Assembly (NCBI GenBank): GCA_933207985.1
Contig: OW240912.1
Location: forward strand, 202,822,002-202,886,001
Reading direction: 5' to 3'
Source of the DNA: Pelobates cultripes
Taxonomy: Eukaryota; Chordata; Amphibia; Anura; Pelobatidae
DNA: 64,000 nt
Within the stretch, counting starts at the first letter, position 1. Each line of letters opens with the position of its first letter. The notes below the pieces were generated by a model. It saw only the letters and a program-made list of their open reading frames with translations, searched no databases and was not told where the DNA came from. Position numbers and translations under genes: made by a program. Of this stretch, positions 54,861 to 64,000 are shown in pieces.

Positions 54861-55284
54861 ACTAGTCTTTAATAACACCAAGCTTCCAGTGGCTTAGCAA
54901 ACACGCCTCTACCCTGCCTTTATTAGTCACGTTCCTACCCGCAGCTTGGTGTGTTGGGTCGTGAGGGAGGATTTAACCCCATTGGCTTAATTTATTTAAT
55001 CTTCTTGACCCTCAGCATGGGGTGGGAGGGGACATGGGGGGATTTAGGAAGCAGGGGGAAGTATTTTTCATAATCAAAACAGGTAGCTCCCTTATTGTAA
55101 TGAACTAAATGAACGAACAAATGGCAAGGATGAAACTTTGTCCAACAAGCAATTTGTTCTTACTTTAATTTATTGTAATTTGCGTTTGCTCATATATCTT
55201 TTGGAGGACTGAATGAATTGGTGAAAATTTGGAGGAAAATGCATTAGTGTAAAAACAAATGCCCAGGTCTACTGGACATTTAAG

Positions 55285-55640
55285 GTTGGGGTCTTTGCTT
55301 TATAAAGAGGCAAAGTTGTTTTTTTTTTTTTCATTAACTATTGCCTTTTTTATGCATGACAATACCTTAGTGGCCTTAGAAACTTCTACCTGACATTACA
55401 CACTGTTGTCTCTAGATCTATTATCTATAACAATTCCCAAGCCCTTCTCATTTATTGCTTCCTTACATCAGTACCATTTAGGGTATACAGTGTATTTGCA
55501 GACACCCATTTTTTGTGTCAATTCCCTCTACACAAAGTAATATCCTACTCACATTATATTACATTGGTTTGTGTCATTTGCAAGCACTAATACGTGCCCT
55601 TCAAAGCCTTTTTAAAAATCCTTAATAAACAGGTTTGTAT
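55285..55640 (-). pseudogene. CR1/L2 LINE fragment
   Basis: Plus-strand words GGGGTCTTTGCTTTATAAAG, CATGACAATACCTTAGTGGC, ATCTATAACAATTCCCAAG and ATTTAGGGTATACAGTGT align in order with 44130-44330 of the better-preserved LINE on the same strand. The fragment covers part of the RT and thumb region of ORF2. It is much diverged, with a poly-T insertion at 55318-55331. No ends are visible. Confidence 0.75.
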
Positions 55641-55909
55641 GTCCAGTTGAATTTTCCCAAATATGGATGACAGGAAAATTGGTGGTATGTTTGTGGGAGA
55701 AAAGGCATTTTAGATGTCAAAATAGGCTGAAAGTCCATTGTTTATCAGCATTGCTAAACTATTAAGTTAGCCTTAAAGAAGTGTATGTATTGGGGCTTAT
55801 GTGTACTATGGTCGTTGCTGCCTCCCAAGAGTAGTGGGAGTTTGAGTGCAGGACTTGCTTTTTTGTATTTGTATTAACCTTAAAGAATATCACTTCATAT
55901 AGCATAGAG

Positions 55910-57094
55910 CAAGCATGTCAAACTCAAAGGCTAACACGAGACAAATAAAAAAGGGTTGCGTTTATATGGGCCGCAAAACCCCCCCAAAACTTTAGTTTTC
56001 ATAGAAACGTAGGTTTATTTAGAAAAGTACAGTATGAAAAAAGTTGCTTTACTGACACTGGACGTCCTCACGCTCACAGGGCTTCAAAGTAAACAAAAGA
56101 GAGTGCATTTGCATATAACCAATGTTTCAGTCCAACTACCTCGACATATTAAGAAAAATTTGGTAATAGGATTGAAATGGTGAATGTATGCTGTTGCACA
56201 GCTGTAAAAAACAAATTACATTATCTTGTTGATTTTGAAGTCCTATCAGTGTGTTCTTCACTTTGGCTGAGATAGGAAAGTATTTGGAGGCTATTTTGCA
56301 AAAAGCTCCCCGGCCAAACAGCATCTCCATGGGGAGCGTTCAGCGCCTCAATGCAGACCCAATCTAATACACTGCCCCCTCCCCATTCTAATAAACTGCC
56401 CCCCAATTTAACACACTTCCCTCCCCTCTCATCACTCTAATACACTGCCGCTCCCCCAATTTCACACTGCCCCACTCCCACCACTCTACTTTAATACACT
56501 ACCCTCAATCCCACCAATTTAATACACTGCCCCCTCCCTTTCCTAATTTAATACACTGCCCTCACCCCATTTTAACACACTGCCCCCCTATTACTAATTT
56601 AATACACTGCCCTGTCCCTAATTTAACACACTGCCTGCCTTCCACCACTCTAATACACTACCCTTCCCCAATATAGCACACTGCCCTCACTCCCATCAAC
56701 TCTAATTTAATACACTGCCCCCTCCTTCACCTAATTTAACACACTGCCCCCCTACAACCACTCTAATTCACTGTCTCCTCCTTCCCCCAATTTAATACAG
56801 TGCCCTCCCCCCATCCCCAATTTAACACACTACACAGGAAGGTCCCCAAGCTCTGCTCTTTTCTGCTCAAGTAGGCCTGTCCAGCTCTGCTCTTTTCTGC
56901 TCAAGTAGGCCATGCTCCTCTGGCTCTGTGGGCACGAGGGAAGGGGAGTGCCTGGCCTGCTTTGCAGACAGACAGCCACTCTGCCCACTAGTGGCCATGA
57001 GAGGGAAGACAAGGATCAGATAGAGCCACAGCACAAAGTGACCACAGGGAAAGGCGGCTTATATTCATTGTGGGCCGCAAGTCTGACATGCTTG
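55910..57094. mobile_element. hAT-like non-autonomous element, about 1.2 kb
   Basis: The termini CAAGCATGTCA (55910-55920) and TGACATGCTTG (57084-57094) are perfect 11-bp inverses, followed inward by AACTCAAAGGC and GGGCCGCAAGT. The flanking octamers GCATAGAG and GTGTAGAG match at six of eight positions, suggesting a decayed 8-bp duplication. No transposase domain was found inside. A C-rich minisatellite fills much of the centre. Confidence 0.6.
56355..56835. repeat. minisatellite of AATTTAATACACTGCCCCC-type units
   Basis: About 15-20 degenerate units built on TAATACACTGCCC with spacers such as CTCCCCCAATT and ACCACTC, repeating every 20-45 bp, inside the hAT-like element. Confidence 0.85.
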
Positions 57095-58929
57095 GTGTAG
57101 AGTATTCGATTAACACACAAAATCCCATGAGCTGTGGTTTGTGATTGCATACCACATGAAAGTAAAATATCAAGATTCATAAATATTCCTGTAGTAGAAC
57201 ATTTTTAATAACATATAAGAAAAAAGAACAACTACAAATCACTGTGTAAAACTGAATAAAGACAGATAAATTGGTATACATGTTAGTAGATAATTGCACA
57301 CTTACTAAAAATTATAGTGCTGAAAATGTAAGCGCAAGCTCGTGTTATGGCCCCTTTTGGCCCCCTGGTATGACGTGTAATAAGCAATCCTGGATTCATT
57401 CGGTAAATTCTGAATGATGCACCTTTTATTTTCTCTTATTATTCCAGTCGTGAGCTCATTTGGGCTTTTCTTGAAGAGCAAAGAAAAATATAAATAACAA
57501 CTGGGTTCATGTAACTGAATCTTGTCAGTTTTAAGACTTCTGCTCTAATCCACACAGTACAATATCAGCATTTATCACTCCCCCATAAAAGCAACCACTT
57601 ATAAAACTTGCAGTATTATGTATAAAAAGTGGTCTTTTTTTTAGGCTGGTTTTCTGACACTGTTCCTATTTATTTCCTTATTTGCACCAAAATATTTATT
57701 ACAGTCCCTCTTGTGTCATTTTATTTTTCTGTTCCATTTTGGTTCTCATTTTTTGGCTCACAAATGTTATTCCAAATGTACAAAAAAGTGGAGCTAAAGT
57801 GCAAATGTGAACAAAATAATCATTCAAATTGTGAATGTATATTATTTTTTACTCTAATCCTAATTTTACAAATTTGTCTTATTTTATGAATGTAAATGAT
57901 GGCAATATCATCATTAGAAAAAAGGAGCATAAAAAAATGCAAGAGGGGATTAAAAAAGAAAATGGCTGAGAAATTGACCATTTTGGCACATTGCAGAAAA
58001 GCTGGAAAAAAAAGTCTTCAATGTATACAAGTGGAGTAACGGTTTTATACATAACATTAGTGTATTTGCACAAAACTGCTGCAAATGTGAAATCCACTTA
58101 TTGCACCCATAGATTAGTTGTCAGTGTTGACCTACTGCACATGGTATATTAATTTATTATTTTATATATTATATATTTTTTGATATATTAATGTTTTGAG
58201 AAAATCATTTTAAAACCTTATCCAAAAATATATCCATAAATTGAGGCCCATATGCCTTAGACTCCTACTCCACAATAAGTGCACTGCTATTCGTAACTTA
58301 TACAGGATAATGCAACATCCATCTGAGTTTACCATCAAGAACAAATGCTGAGACCTTAAATTGTACATGACTCTACCTGAATAAGACTCCCTGCTGTTGG
58401 ATAATTTGCGATCCTCAGGGTACATACCTACACATGTGGTGGACTTGCACATTGGCAGTTGTTTTGGGGGATTCAGTCAAGGACCTCCTCTCAAAGGATT
58501 TCCACAGCATCTATGATCTAGATCCCTGAGCATTCCACCTTTCCCAAAGAATATATAGATTTCCCACCACTCCCATAAACTGTGAGATAAAATTAAAAAA
58601 AAAAAAACGGAGGTGAAAAAGAGGGCTCTTGCAGATAGTTTTACCACGTGACAGGAGGCTTCATATTTTTCAAAAACTTCCTTTACTTACTCCATATAAA
58701 CCTCCTTTACTCACTCCATATAGCAGCAAAGAATAGAGAAACAAAAACCAATCAGATGTAAGGATAAGGTATAAGCCCCTTCCACTAAGATACTTCCTCT
58801 TTTTTTGCTGCTCCATCACAAGTCAGGTCAGAGTATTTTGTTCTTACATTGCTTTTGACTTTACTACTGTAAATGTATAATATTAGTTACATTATTTTTT
58901 TTTATGGTTCTAATTACCTCTCTTTAATG
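57095..58929. other. AT-rich sequence, no gene recognised
   Basis: Only short low-complexity frames. A small direct duplication (CCTTTACTTACTCCATATA / CCTTTACTCACTCCATATA) lies at about 58680-58725. Confidence 0.45.
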
Positions 58930-59988
58930 TTTCCTTTGGTAACTTTATTACACTGGGGCTTTGGGGAGGTTTCAAAGGGTATTGGGTGCCCTAGGCCTCC
59001 ACGATCCCTGCTTTTGGGGTTGCTTACCCTCCACCTTTTTGTTCTGGGTTTTTCCCCGTCCCCTTATTGTGCCCCCTTGTTACCCTCCCGACACTCAGAG
59101 ACCGTGTCCAACTTTAACCGTCAGCTCCGAGTGCCGGGAACCCTCCCTTCAGTGGCTACGTTCGCCACCTCCTATGGATGTGATCGCAGCGCTGAACTCT
59201 ATACAACGTGAGATGCCATGTTTGTACTTTTTTCTGTTCGTGTATTTGTTTGCACGCCGAACACAACATAAAAATACAATCGCATTCGGCACGTTAACTT
59301 TCCCATTGGGTCTGTGTGTTTCGCTGCATATGTGTCCAGCGGTCGCACTGCATAGCGTTCGGTAGTTTACTTCATATACTTTCTACCGAACGTTTGGTAT
59401 TTTGTATTCCTACTTGTATTTCTTTTGTGAGTTTGAGGAACCGTTCGCACGTTTAACTAGGCGTTCCTTTTGTTCTCACGACAGAATTTCGCTGGCTTTC
59501 CGACTGCCATCTTGGATCTCATATCTTGGATGGCCATTTTGTAGAAGTTTTATAGGTGATTTGTTCAGACGGTGATTTTGACTCTCCAGTCACATTTCCA
59601 GTATTATTGCAAATTTAACTGCCAAAAATGATCGGCCTCATTCAGCATTTTGCCTCCAGGGACCAGTTAAGGTTAGTGTTAACCTTTTGGGTGTGGGACG
59701 GCCGCTTAGGTATAATACCCAGTAACCCAGCCCGGGGTGAGCCCCATAATTAGTCCTGCTGAACGGGAGTTGTGCACGCAATCTCCCTCTTTATCTGGGT
59801 GAGCCCCAGAGTGTCATACGCTTAACCTACTGATATATACGTGGCTTAAACAACGTCATTTTGTCCCCTCTACCAGTCCCTATGCCTCACTTGCCTTACA
59901 ATTTTTGCACGATCCATAGATTCCGCTACATTGGGTGAGCCCCATAATTTTATCTTCAACCAATATCTATATTCATATACATACAATG

Positions 59989-61720
59989 GAGCGTAACATG
60001 GAAGATACCCAGCTCCCCACCGATTCACAAGTCTTAAAGGAACACTATAGTCACCTAAATTACTTTAGCTAAATAAACAGTTTTAGTGTATAGATCATTC
60101 CCCTGCAATTTCACTGCTCAATTCACTGTCATTTAGGAGTTAAATCACTTTGTTTCTGTTTATGCAGCCCTAGCCACACCTCCACTGGCTATGATTGACA
60201 GAGCCTGCATGAAAAAAAAAACTGGTTTCACTTTCAAACAGATGTAATTGACCTTAAATAATTGTATCTCAATCTCTAAATTGAACTTTAATCACATACA
60301 GGATGCTCTTGCAGGGTCTAGCAAGCTATTAACATAGCAGGGGATAAGAAAATCTTAATTAAACAGAACTTAATTAAACAGAATTTGCAATAAAGAAAGC
60401 CTAAATAGGGCTTTCTTTGCAGGAAGTGTTTATGGAAGGTTTTGCAAGTCACATGCAGGGAGGTGTGACTAAGGTTCATAAACAAAGGGATTTAACTCCT
60501 AAATGGCAGAGGATTGAGCAGTGAGGCTACAGGGGAATGTTCTATACAGCAAAACTGCTTCATTAAGCTAAAGTTGTTCAGGTGACTATAGTGTCCCTTT
60601 AATTAACGTGGCTGTGACCGCCTCAGTGGAAAAAGCTAAGGCCCTACCCACAGGAAGAAGAATCTGATGATTAATCCAACGGCCAATCCCACCCGGTTAA
60701 ATGCCACTGGAAGGGTGAGGGATCTATGGCTGACCCCTGCAAAGGAAAAGCCCCCTTGAGACGCAAACAACGGTCTTGTCCGGCACCCTAGCCGGTCTTC
60801 GACCTATCCTCAGACGAGGAACAGGACGTACCTCCTTCCCTCTCCATTCTAGATGAATGGCAGGCAGATGCTTCCGACTCAGAAGATAAACTATGGGAAC
60901 AGTTCTGGGTGAGCCCCAGACATTGGAGGATACGAATATCTCGGTCATTACCAATCAGCTTGAAGGGGAGATTTTTCTCTACGCTACAGGGCGACGTATG
61001 TTTGAACAAAGGACTATACAGCACCCCCGCTCCAGGGATTAGATGCCCCTAGAACACCTCGTGTGATTTATGCATTTCAGGCTGAGGAAATCGTTAGATA
61101 AAGAAGTGCGGAAGAGGCTATACTCGGAATGCCCACGTCTTTCCCTCCCAGATAAAGTGGCGTTCACACCAGAATTTGATCAGCTTACGCTATCACATAA
61201 AGGTGTTGAACGTGGTTTTCGGGGAACACAGGACAAACTCCTGGATGCTAGCGCTTACACCCAAGCGGAATCGTTTGCAGCAGACAATGTGAATGAATGG
61301 GCACACAACACCTGCAAGTGGGCCCAATGTTGTTTTTGTTTCTAGGGCAACACGAACGTGGCCCTCTCATCGGAGAGGCGCCATGCAGCACTCTTCAGGA
61401 TCGATGCCAAGCTTGCAGGGATGGGCAAGGAACTGGGTGTGCAAGCCAGAGGCAAACTATTCGGAGAGGCATTTTTAAAAGAGCTGAACAAGCATTTAAA
61501 TGTTTTTCCCATCTTTAAATAAGGTGCAGTCATCCATGTGCAGGGTGTTCAGAGGCAATACACGGAGGGGTGTTTTTGGTAGGGCTGGTCAGCAACAAGG
61601 CTGTGCCACCAGCTAATTCTGGCCATGAGGCCCCCGAACGTCACGCACACAACCCTTCTATCCAGAAAAGGGGGAAGCCGACAACCCTTCCACTATTTCA
61701 GAGGCTCGGGCAGAGACAGT
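59989..61720 (+). pseudogene. DIRS-type gag, split by a MITE
   Basis: It starts MERNMEDTQLPTDSQVL. After removal of the T2 MITE (60038-60598, with one TTAA) the frame continues INVAVTASVEKAKALPTG, so the MITE landed in an open gag frame. Beyond a stop-rich stretch, conserved blocks reappear: RKSLDKEVRKRLYSECPRLS, FDQLTLSHKGVERGFRGTQD, AESFAADN, then ALSSERRHAALFRIDAKLAG with GMGKELGVQARGKLF and GEAFLKELNKHLNVFP. The last blocks are what I recognise as DIRS1-like Gag of amphibians. Frameshifts occur at about 61270 and 61340. The product would be the particle protein; it is not functional here. Confidence 0.7.
60038..60598. mobile_element. T2/Kolobok-type MITE, well preserved, in DIRS gag
   Basis: The element is 561 bp between TTAA copies (60034-60037 and 60599-60602). 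The left end is AGGAACACTATAGTCACC and the right end GGTGACTATAGTGTCCCT. The inverted arms extend imperfectly for about 125 bp (AACAGTTTT..GTATAGA, CATTCCCCTG, CATTTAGGAGTTAAATC and their inverses). Best-preserved copy in the window. Confidence 0.92.
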
Positions 61721-61759
61721 GGCAGTTAAGGACAAGCTAAAGCACATTTCACCACAGGT

Positions 61760-62610
61760 AAGCCACTTTTTCACATCTACTAACTAAGACACTGTTTGCA
61801 GGTCGCCTAACCGTTTTCTTCCAGAACTGGAAAAAAATTGTCTTCAGATACATGAGTCTTACAAACTGTGCACAGGTACCATATAGAATTCGAAACAATC
61901 AAGCGACAGACCACCCTTCCCCACCCATTGACCTTTGCTACTGCAGAACCACAGCTCATAGAACAAGAGTTAAAGGAGCTGCGGAAGAAAGGCGCCATCC
62001 AACTAACCATGATGCAAGGGGGATTTTTCAGCAACATATTCCTTGTTCGGAAAAAGACAGGGGACTTCCGTCCAGTCATAGACTTACAGGACCTCAACGC
62101 CCACGTGATTTATCAACCCTTCAAGATGGAAGGCATCCATCTATTACAGGACCTTCTCCAGGATGGAGATTGGTTCACCCGCCTAGATCTCAAGGACGCC
62201 TATCTATCGGTTCCGATACATGTGGACAGTCGCCCTTTCCTTCACTTTCTGTAGAACGGAGATCCATGGCAGTTCACTTGCCTCCGTTCGGCCTCAGTTC
62301 AGCACCGTGGTGCTTTACAAAGATTCTGAAACCGGTAACGGCCCATTTTCGTCAACAGGGAATTCAATGTATAATCTACTTAGATGATATCCTGCTCTTG
62401 GGTCAGATCCATACACAACTACTATCACACACAATGTACACAGTTGAATTACTGGAATCTCTAGGTTTTCTGGTCAACTGGGCGAAATCTGCTCTGACCC
62501 CCTCTCAGTGTGTCCAATTCCTAGCGTTCGACATAGACTCTCAATCCTGTACACTACGACTACCCTCTGCAAAGGTATCGCAAGGAGATTTGCAAGATAC
62601 TCCTTCTTAA
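61760..62610 (+). pseudogene. DIRS-type reverse transcriptase, truncated
   Basis: The RT begins after the gag/pol junction with WVLQTVHRYHIEFETIKRQT (frameshift near 61866). It then runs EQELKELRKKGAIQLTMMQG, FFSNIFLVRKKTGDFRPVID, LQDLNAHVIYQPFKMEGI, WFTRLDLKDAYLSVPIH (first catalytic Asp), and after a frame change near 62245 PPFGLSSAPWCFTKILKPV, IQCIIYLDDILLLGQI (catalytic YLDD intact) and LESLGFLVNWAKSALTPSQC. It ends with FDIDSQSCTLRLPSAKV at about 62580. The RxVIDLxxLN and LKDAYxxVPIH signatures are those of DIRS-group RTs. RNase H, methyltransferase and recombinase are missing. Confidence 0.88.
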
Positions 62611-62640
62611 GTCTTTGGACTTGGCCTCAGCAATGGAAAA

Positions 62641-64000
62641 GAGATAAGTTTAAGCTTTTTTTCTTTTTTTTTTGTATTTGGAGAGGCGGAGCACCACAGA
62701 AAGATTTATTCTAACCCAAACCAGCGTTTTATGAAAACACCGTATTTTGACTGGAGTAACCTTTTAATTGTATAGTCATTGGATTCAAATCTCATCCTGA
62801 TCCTCCTTGGCTGATGTCACGCCCCATTGCCAGAGGTGGAAGGAGGTCAGGAAAGGGAACATAGGGGCATCATGGGAGGGGGTATGTCGCCATATGCTGT
62901 CTTGTGCAAGCATTCTGTACGTGCTGTAATCAGATTAAACTTTTGTGTAGAACTGATACAATCTTTCCCAAAACCTTTTTCTGGAAAGTGACTCCTAATG
63001 ATTCCACAGGAGATGAAGTTACACCTCTGGAAGGAGATGGGTTCATTTCTGTCTGGGCAGCGTTTCATAGCGAACCACTAAACATAAAGACTCCAGGCAC
63101 CATGATCTCTTCAAATCACTGAAGTGGTCAAGGTTCTTGAAGTAAACCTTAAAATACATTAATATCACCTTAAAATAAATTAATATCAGTTTTAAAAATA
63201 GTATTAGTTTAACATTTATTTGCAACGTGGAATGCATAATGATCACTGAAAATAGCAATCCTGTGTATAGACAGCTGTATAAATTATATAATGTTAATGT
63301 GTTCTATTCCTAATTTATTTGTTCATCGTATACATAAATATCACATATAAAAATTTTTTATAGCAATCACATAGCACATATTTTGTTATCAAACTTGTCT
63401 TCCAGGGTCTGAAATGTTAATATTCGAGCAAAAATAAAATTTTCATCAGATACTGTACTTTGCTTTGCAATCCAAAACAAAAGTAAAAACTTGAATACAT
63501 AACTTTAGTGAGAATGGTTAATTCCCACAATAAAGAGTCATGCTACTCAACTTCCTTGGGAGAAAAATAACCTAATGCTAGCTTTCTACAGAAATCTCAG
63601 TAGAAAAAAAAAAAAGAGGACCCTTTCACCCCTATTACAGTGCATAGCTGTCCTGTTTTAGAAATAGCTTCCCTGTTGGACAGCATGGATGTGAAATGAA
63701 TGAGGCTTTATCATTATGATCTCATTACGATCATATCTAATAAAACATATATATATAGAATAATACAGTGTATAACGCAAATATGAGCTTTATAATTCTA
63801 GCGGGTAAAATCAATAAGATCAATAAAGTAATTCATACTTTGCTTTAAATAGAAGCTCTTGCTATACAGCTGTATCCCGGAGTATTCTTATCTTTTGATG
63901 GTGTCTTTGATTGCACTGGTGTTATTAAAATAGATAAAGGTATATACAAAGACACTAATAGAGTCATAGACTTTGTAATGATTATTAAGATGTAGTGCCC
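62641..64000. other. AT-rich sequence, no gene recognised
   Basis: No recognisable frame or paired repeat. A small duplication (CCTTAAAATAMATTAATATCA units) lies at about 63150-63185, and a TA microsatellite at about 63745. Confidence 0.5.

Larger units (their letters stand above)
58930..62640 (+). mobile_element. DIRS-type retrotransposon remnant, plus strand
   Basis: Contains a 5' noncoding region (58930-59988), a gag gene (59989 to about 61720, split by a T2 MITE) and the reverse transcriptase of a DIRS-type pol (61760-62610). It is then cut off before RNase H, the methyltransferase-like domain and the tyrosine recombinase. DIRS elements integrate with a tyrosine recombinase and so lack LTRs and target duplications. 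Here neither terminus could be delimited, and the left boundary is a guess from the change in composition. Confidence 0.75.

Noticed and set aside
1..64000. CRISPR arrays, rRNA, tRNA genes, operons and host exons
   Set aside because: No regular spacer arrays, no A/B-box tRNA pair, no rRNA conserved blocks and no splice-bounded conserved exon were found by reading.

Overview
This window looks like a gene-poor, transposon-rich stretch of a large vertebrate nuclear genome, most likely an amphibian (anuran). No bacterial gene organisation, rRNA, tRNA or CRISPR is visible, and I recognise no host protein-coding exon. The organism call rests on the repeat mixture: L1/Tx1-type and CR1/L2-type LINEs, a DIRS-type element, Penelope-like elements, a chromodomain Ty3/gypsy element, several Tc1/mariner families, hAT-type fold-backs, and at least five elements flanked by TTAA with TTAAAGGR termini (the T2/Kolobok-type MITEs described from Xenopus). 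The species is not determined.

Layout. 1-4.2 kb: AT-rich sequence with one unexplained 148-codon frame starting MGQ. 4.2-5.4 kb: a decayed Tc1-like transposon. 5.7-10.0 kb: an L1-type LINE on the minus strand. 10.8-12.2 kb: T2-like MITEs. 14.95-29.46 kb: a nested complex. A roughly 5.9-kb L1-type LINE (plus strand, flanked by the 10-bp duplication ATACAGCAGT) was invaded by a CR1 element (17.1-18.5 kb) and by a chromodomain Ty3/gypsy element (18.6-25.9 kb). The gypsy polymerase gene was in turn split by a Tc1/mariner transposon with DD37E spacing (22.1-23.7 kb). 30.8-31.6 kb: two MITEs. 33.3-34.4 kb: a rearranged Tc1-like fragment, a hammerhead-like motif and a fold-back repeat. 34.4-37.3 kb: a 5'-truncated L1 carrying a 72-bp TTAA micro-MITE. 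40.2-42.2 kb: a CR1/L2 remnant split by a T2 MITE. 42.4-49.0 kb: a Penelope-like element with inverted terminal repeats and a hammerhead-like motif, interrupted by a nearly full-length CR1/L2 LINE that itself carries a hAT-type fold-back. 49.4-57.1 kb: MITEs, a Tc1-like fragment, an old Penelope fragment, minisatellites and a hAT-like element. 58.9-62.6 kb: a DIRS-type remnant with a T2 MITE in its gag gene. 62.6-64 kb: nothing recognised.

The elements do not form a cellular pathway; their relation is layered insertion, and several insertion sites can be read at base resolution. The gypsy LTRs differ at about nine positions (about 1.5%), so that insertion is fairly recent, yet its coding region is broken by a stop codon, small indels, a 142-bp tandem duplication and the DD37E insertion. 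The observations I rate highest are: a probable Tf1/sushi-like self-priming mechanism for the gypsy element (10-nt complementarity between its primer-binding region and the predicted transcript start); two hammerhead-like motifs with the same layout, one in the Penelope terminal region; and the nested stratigraphy itself.
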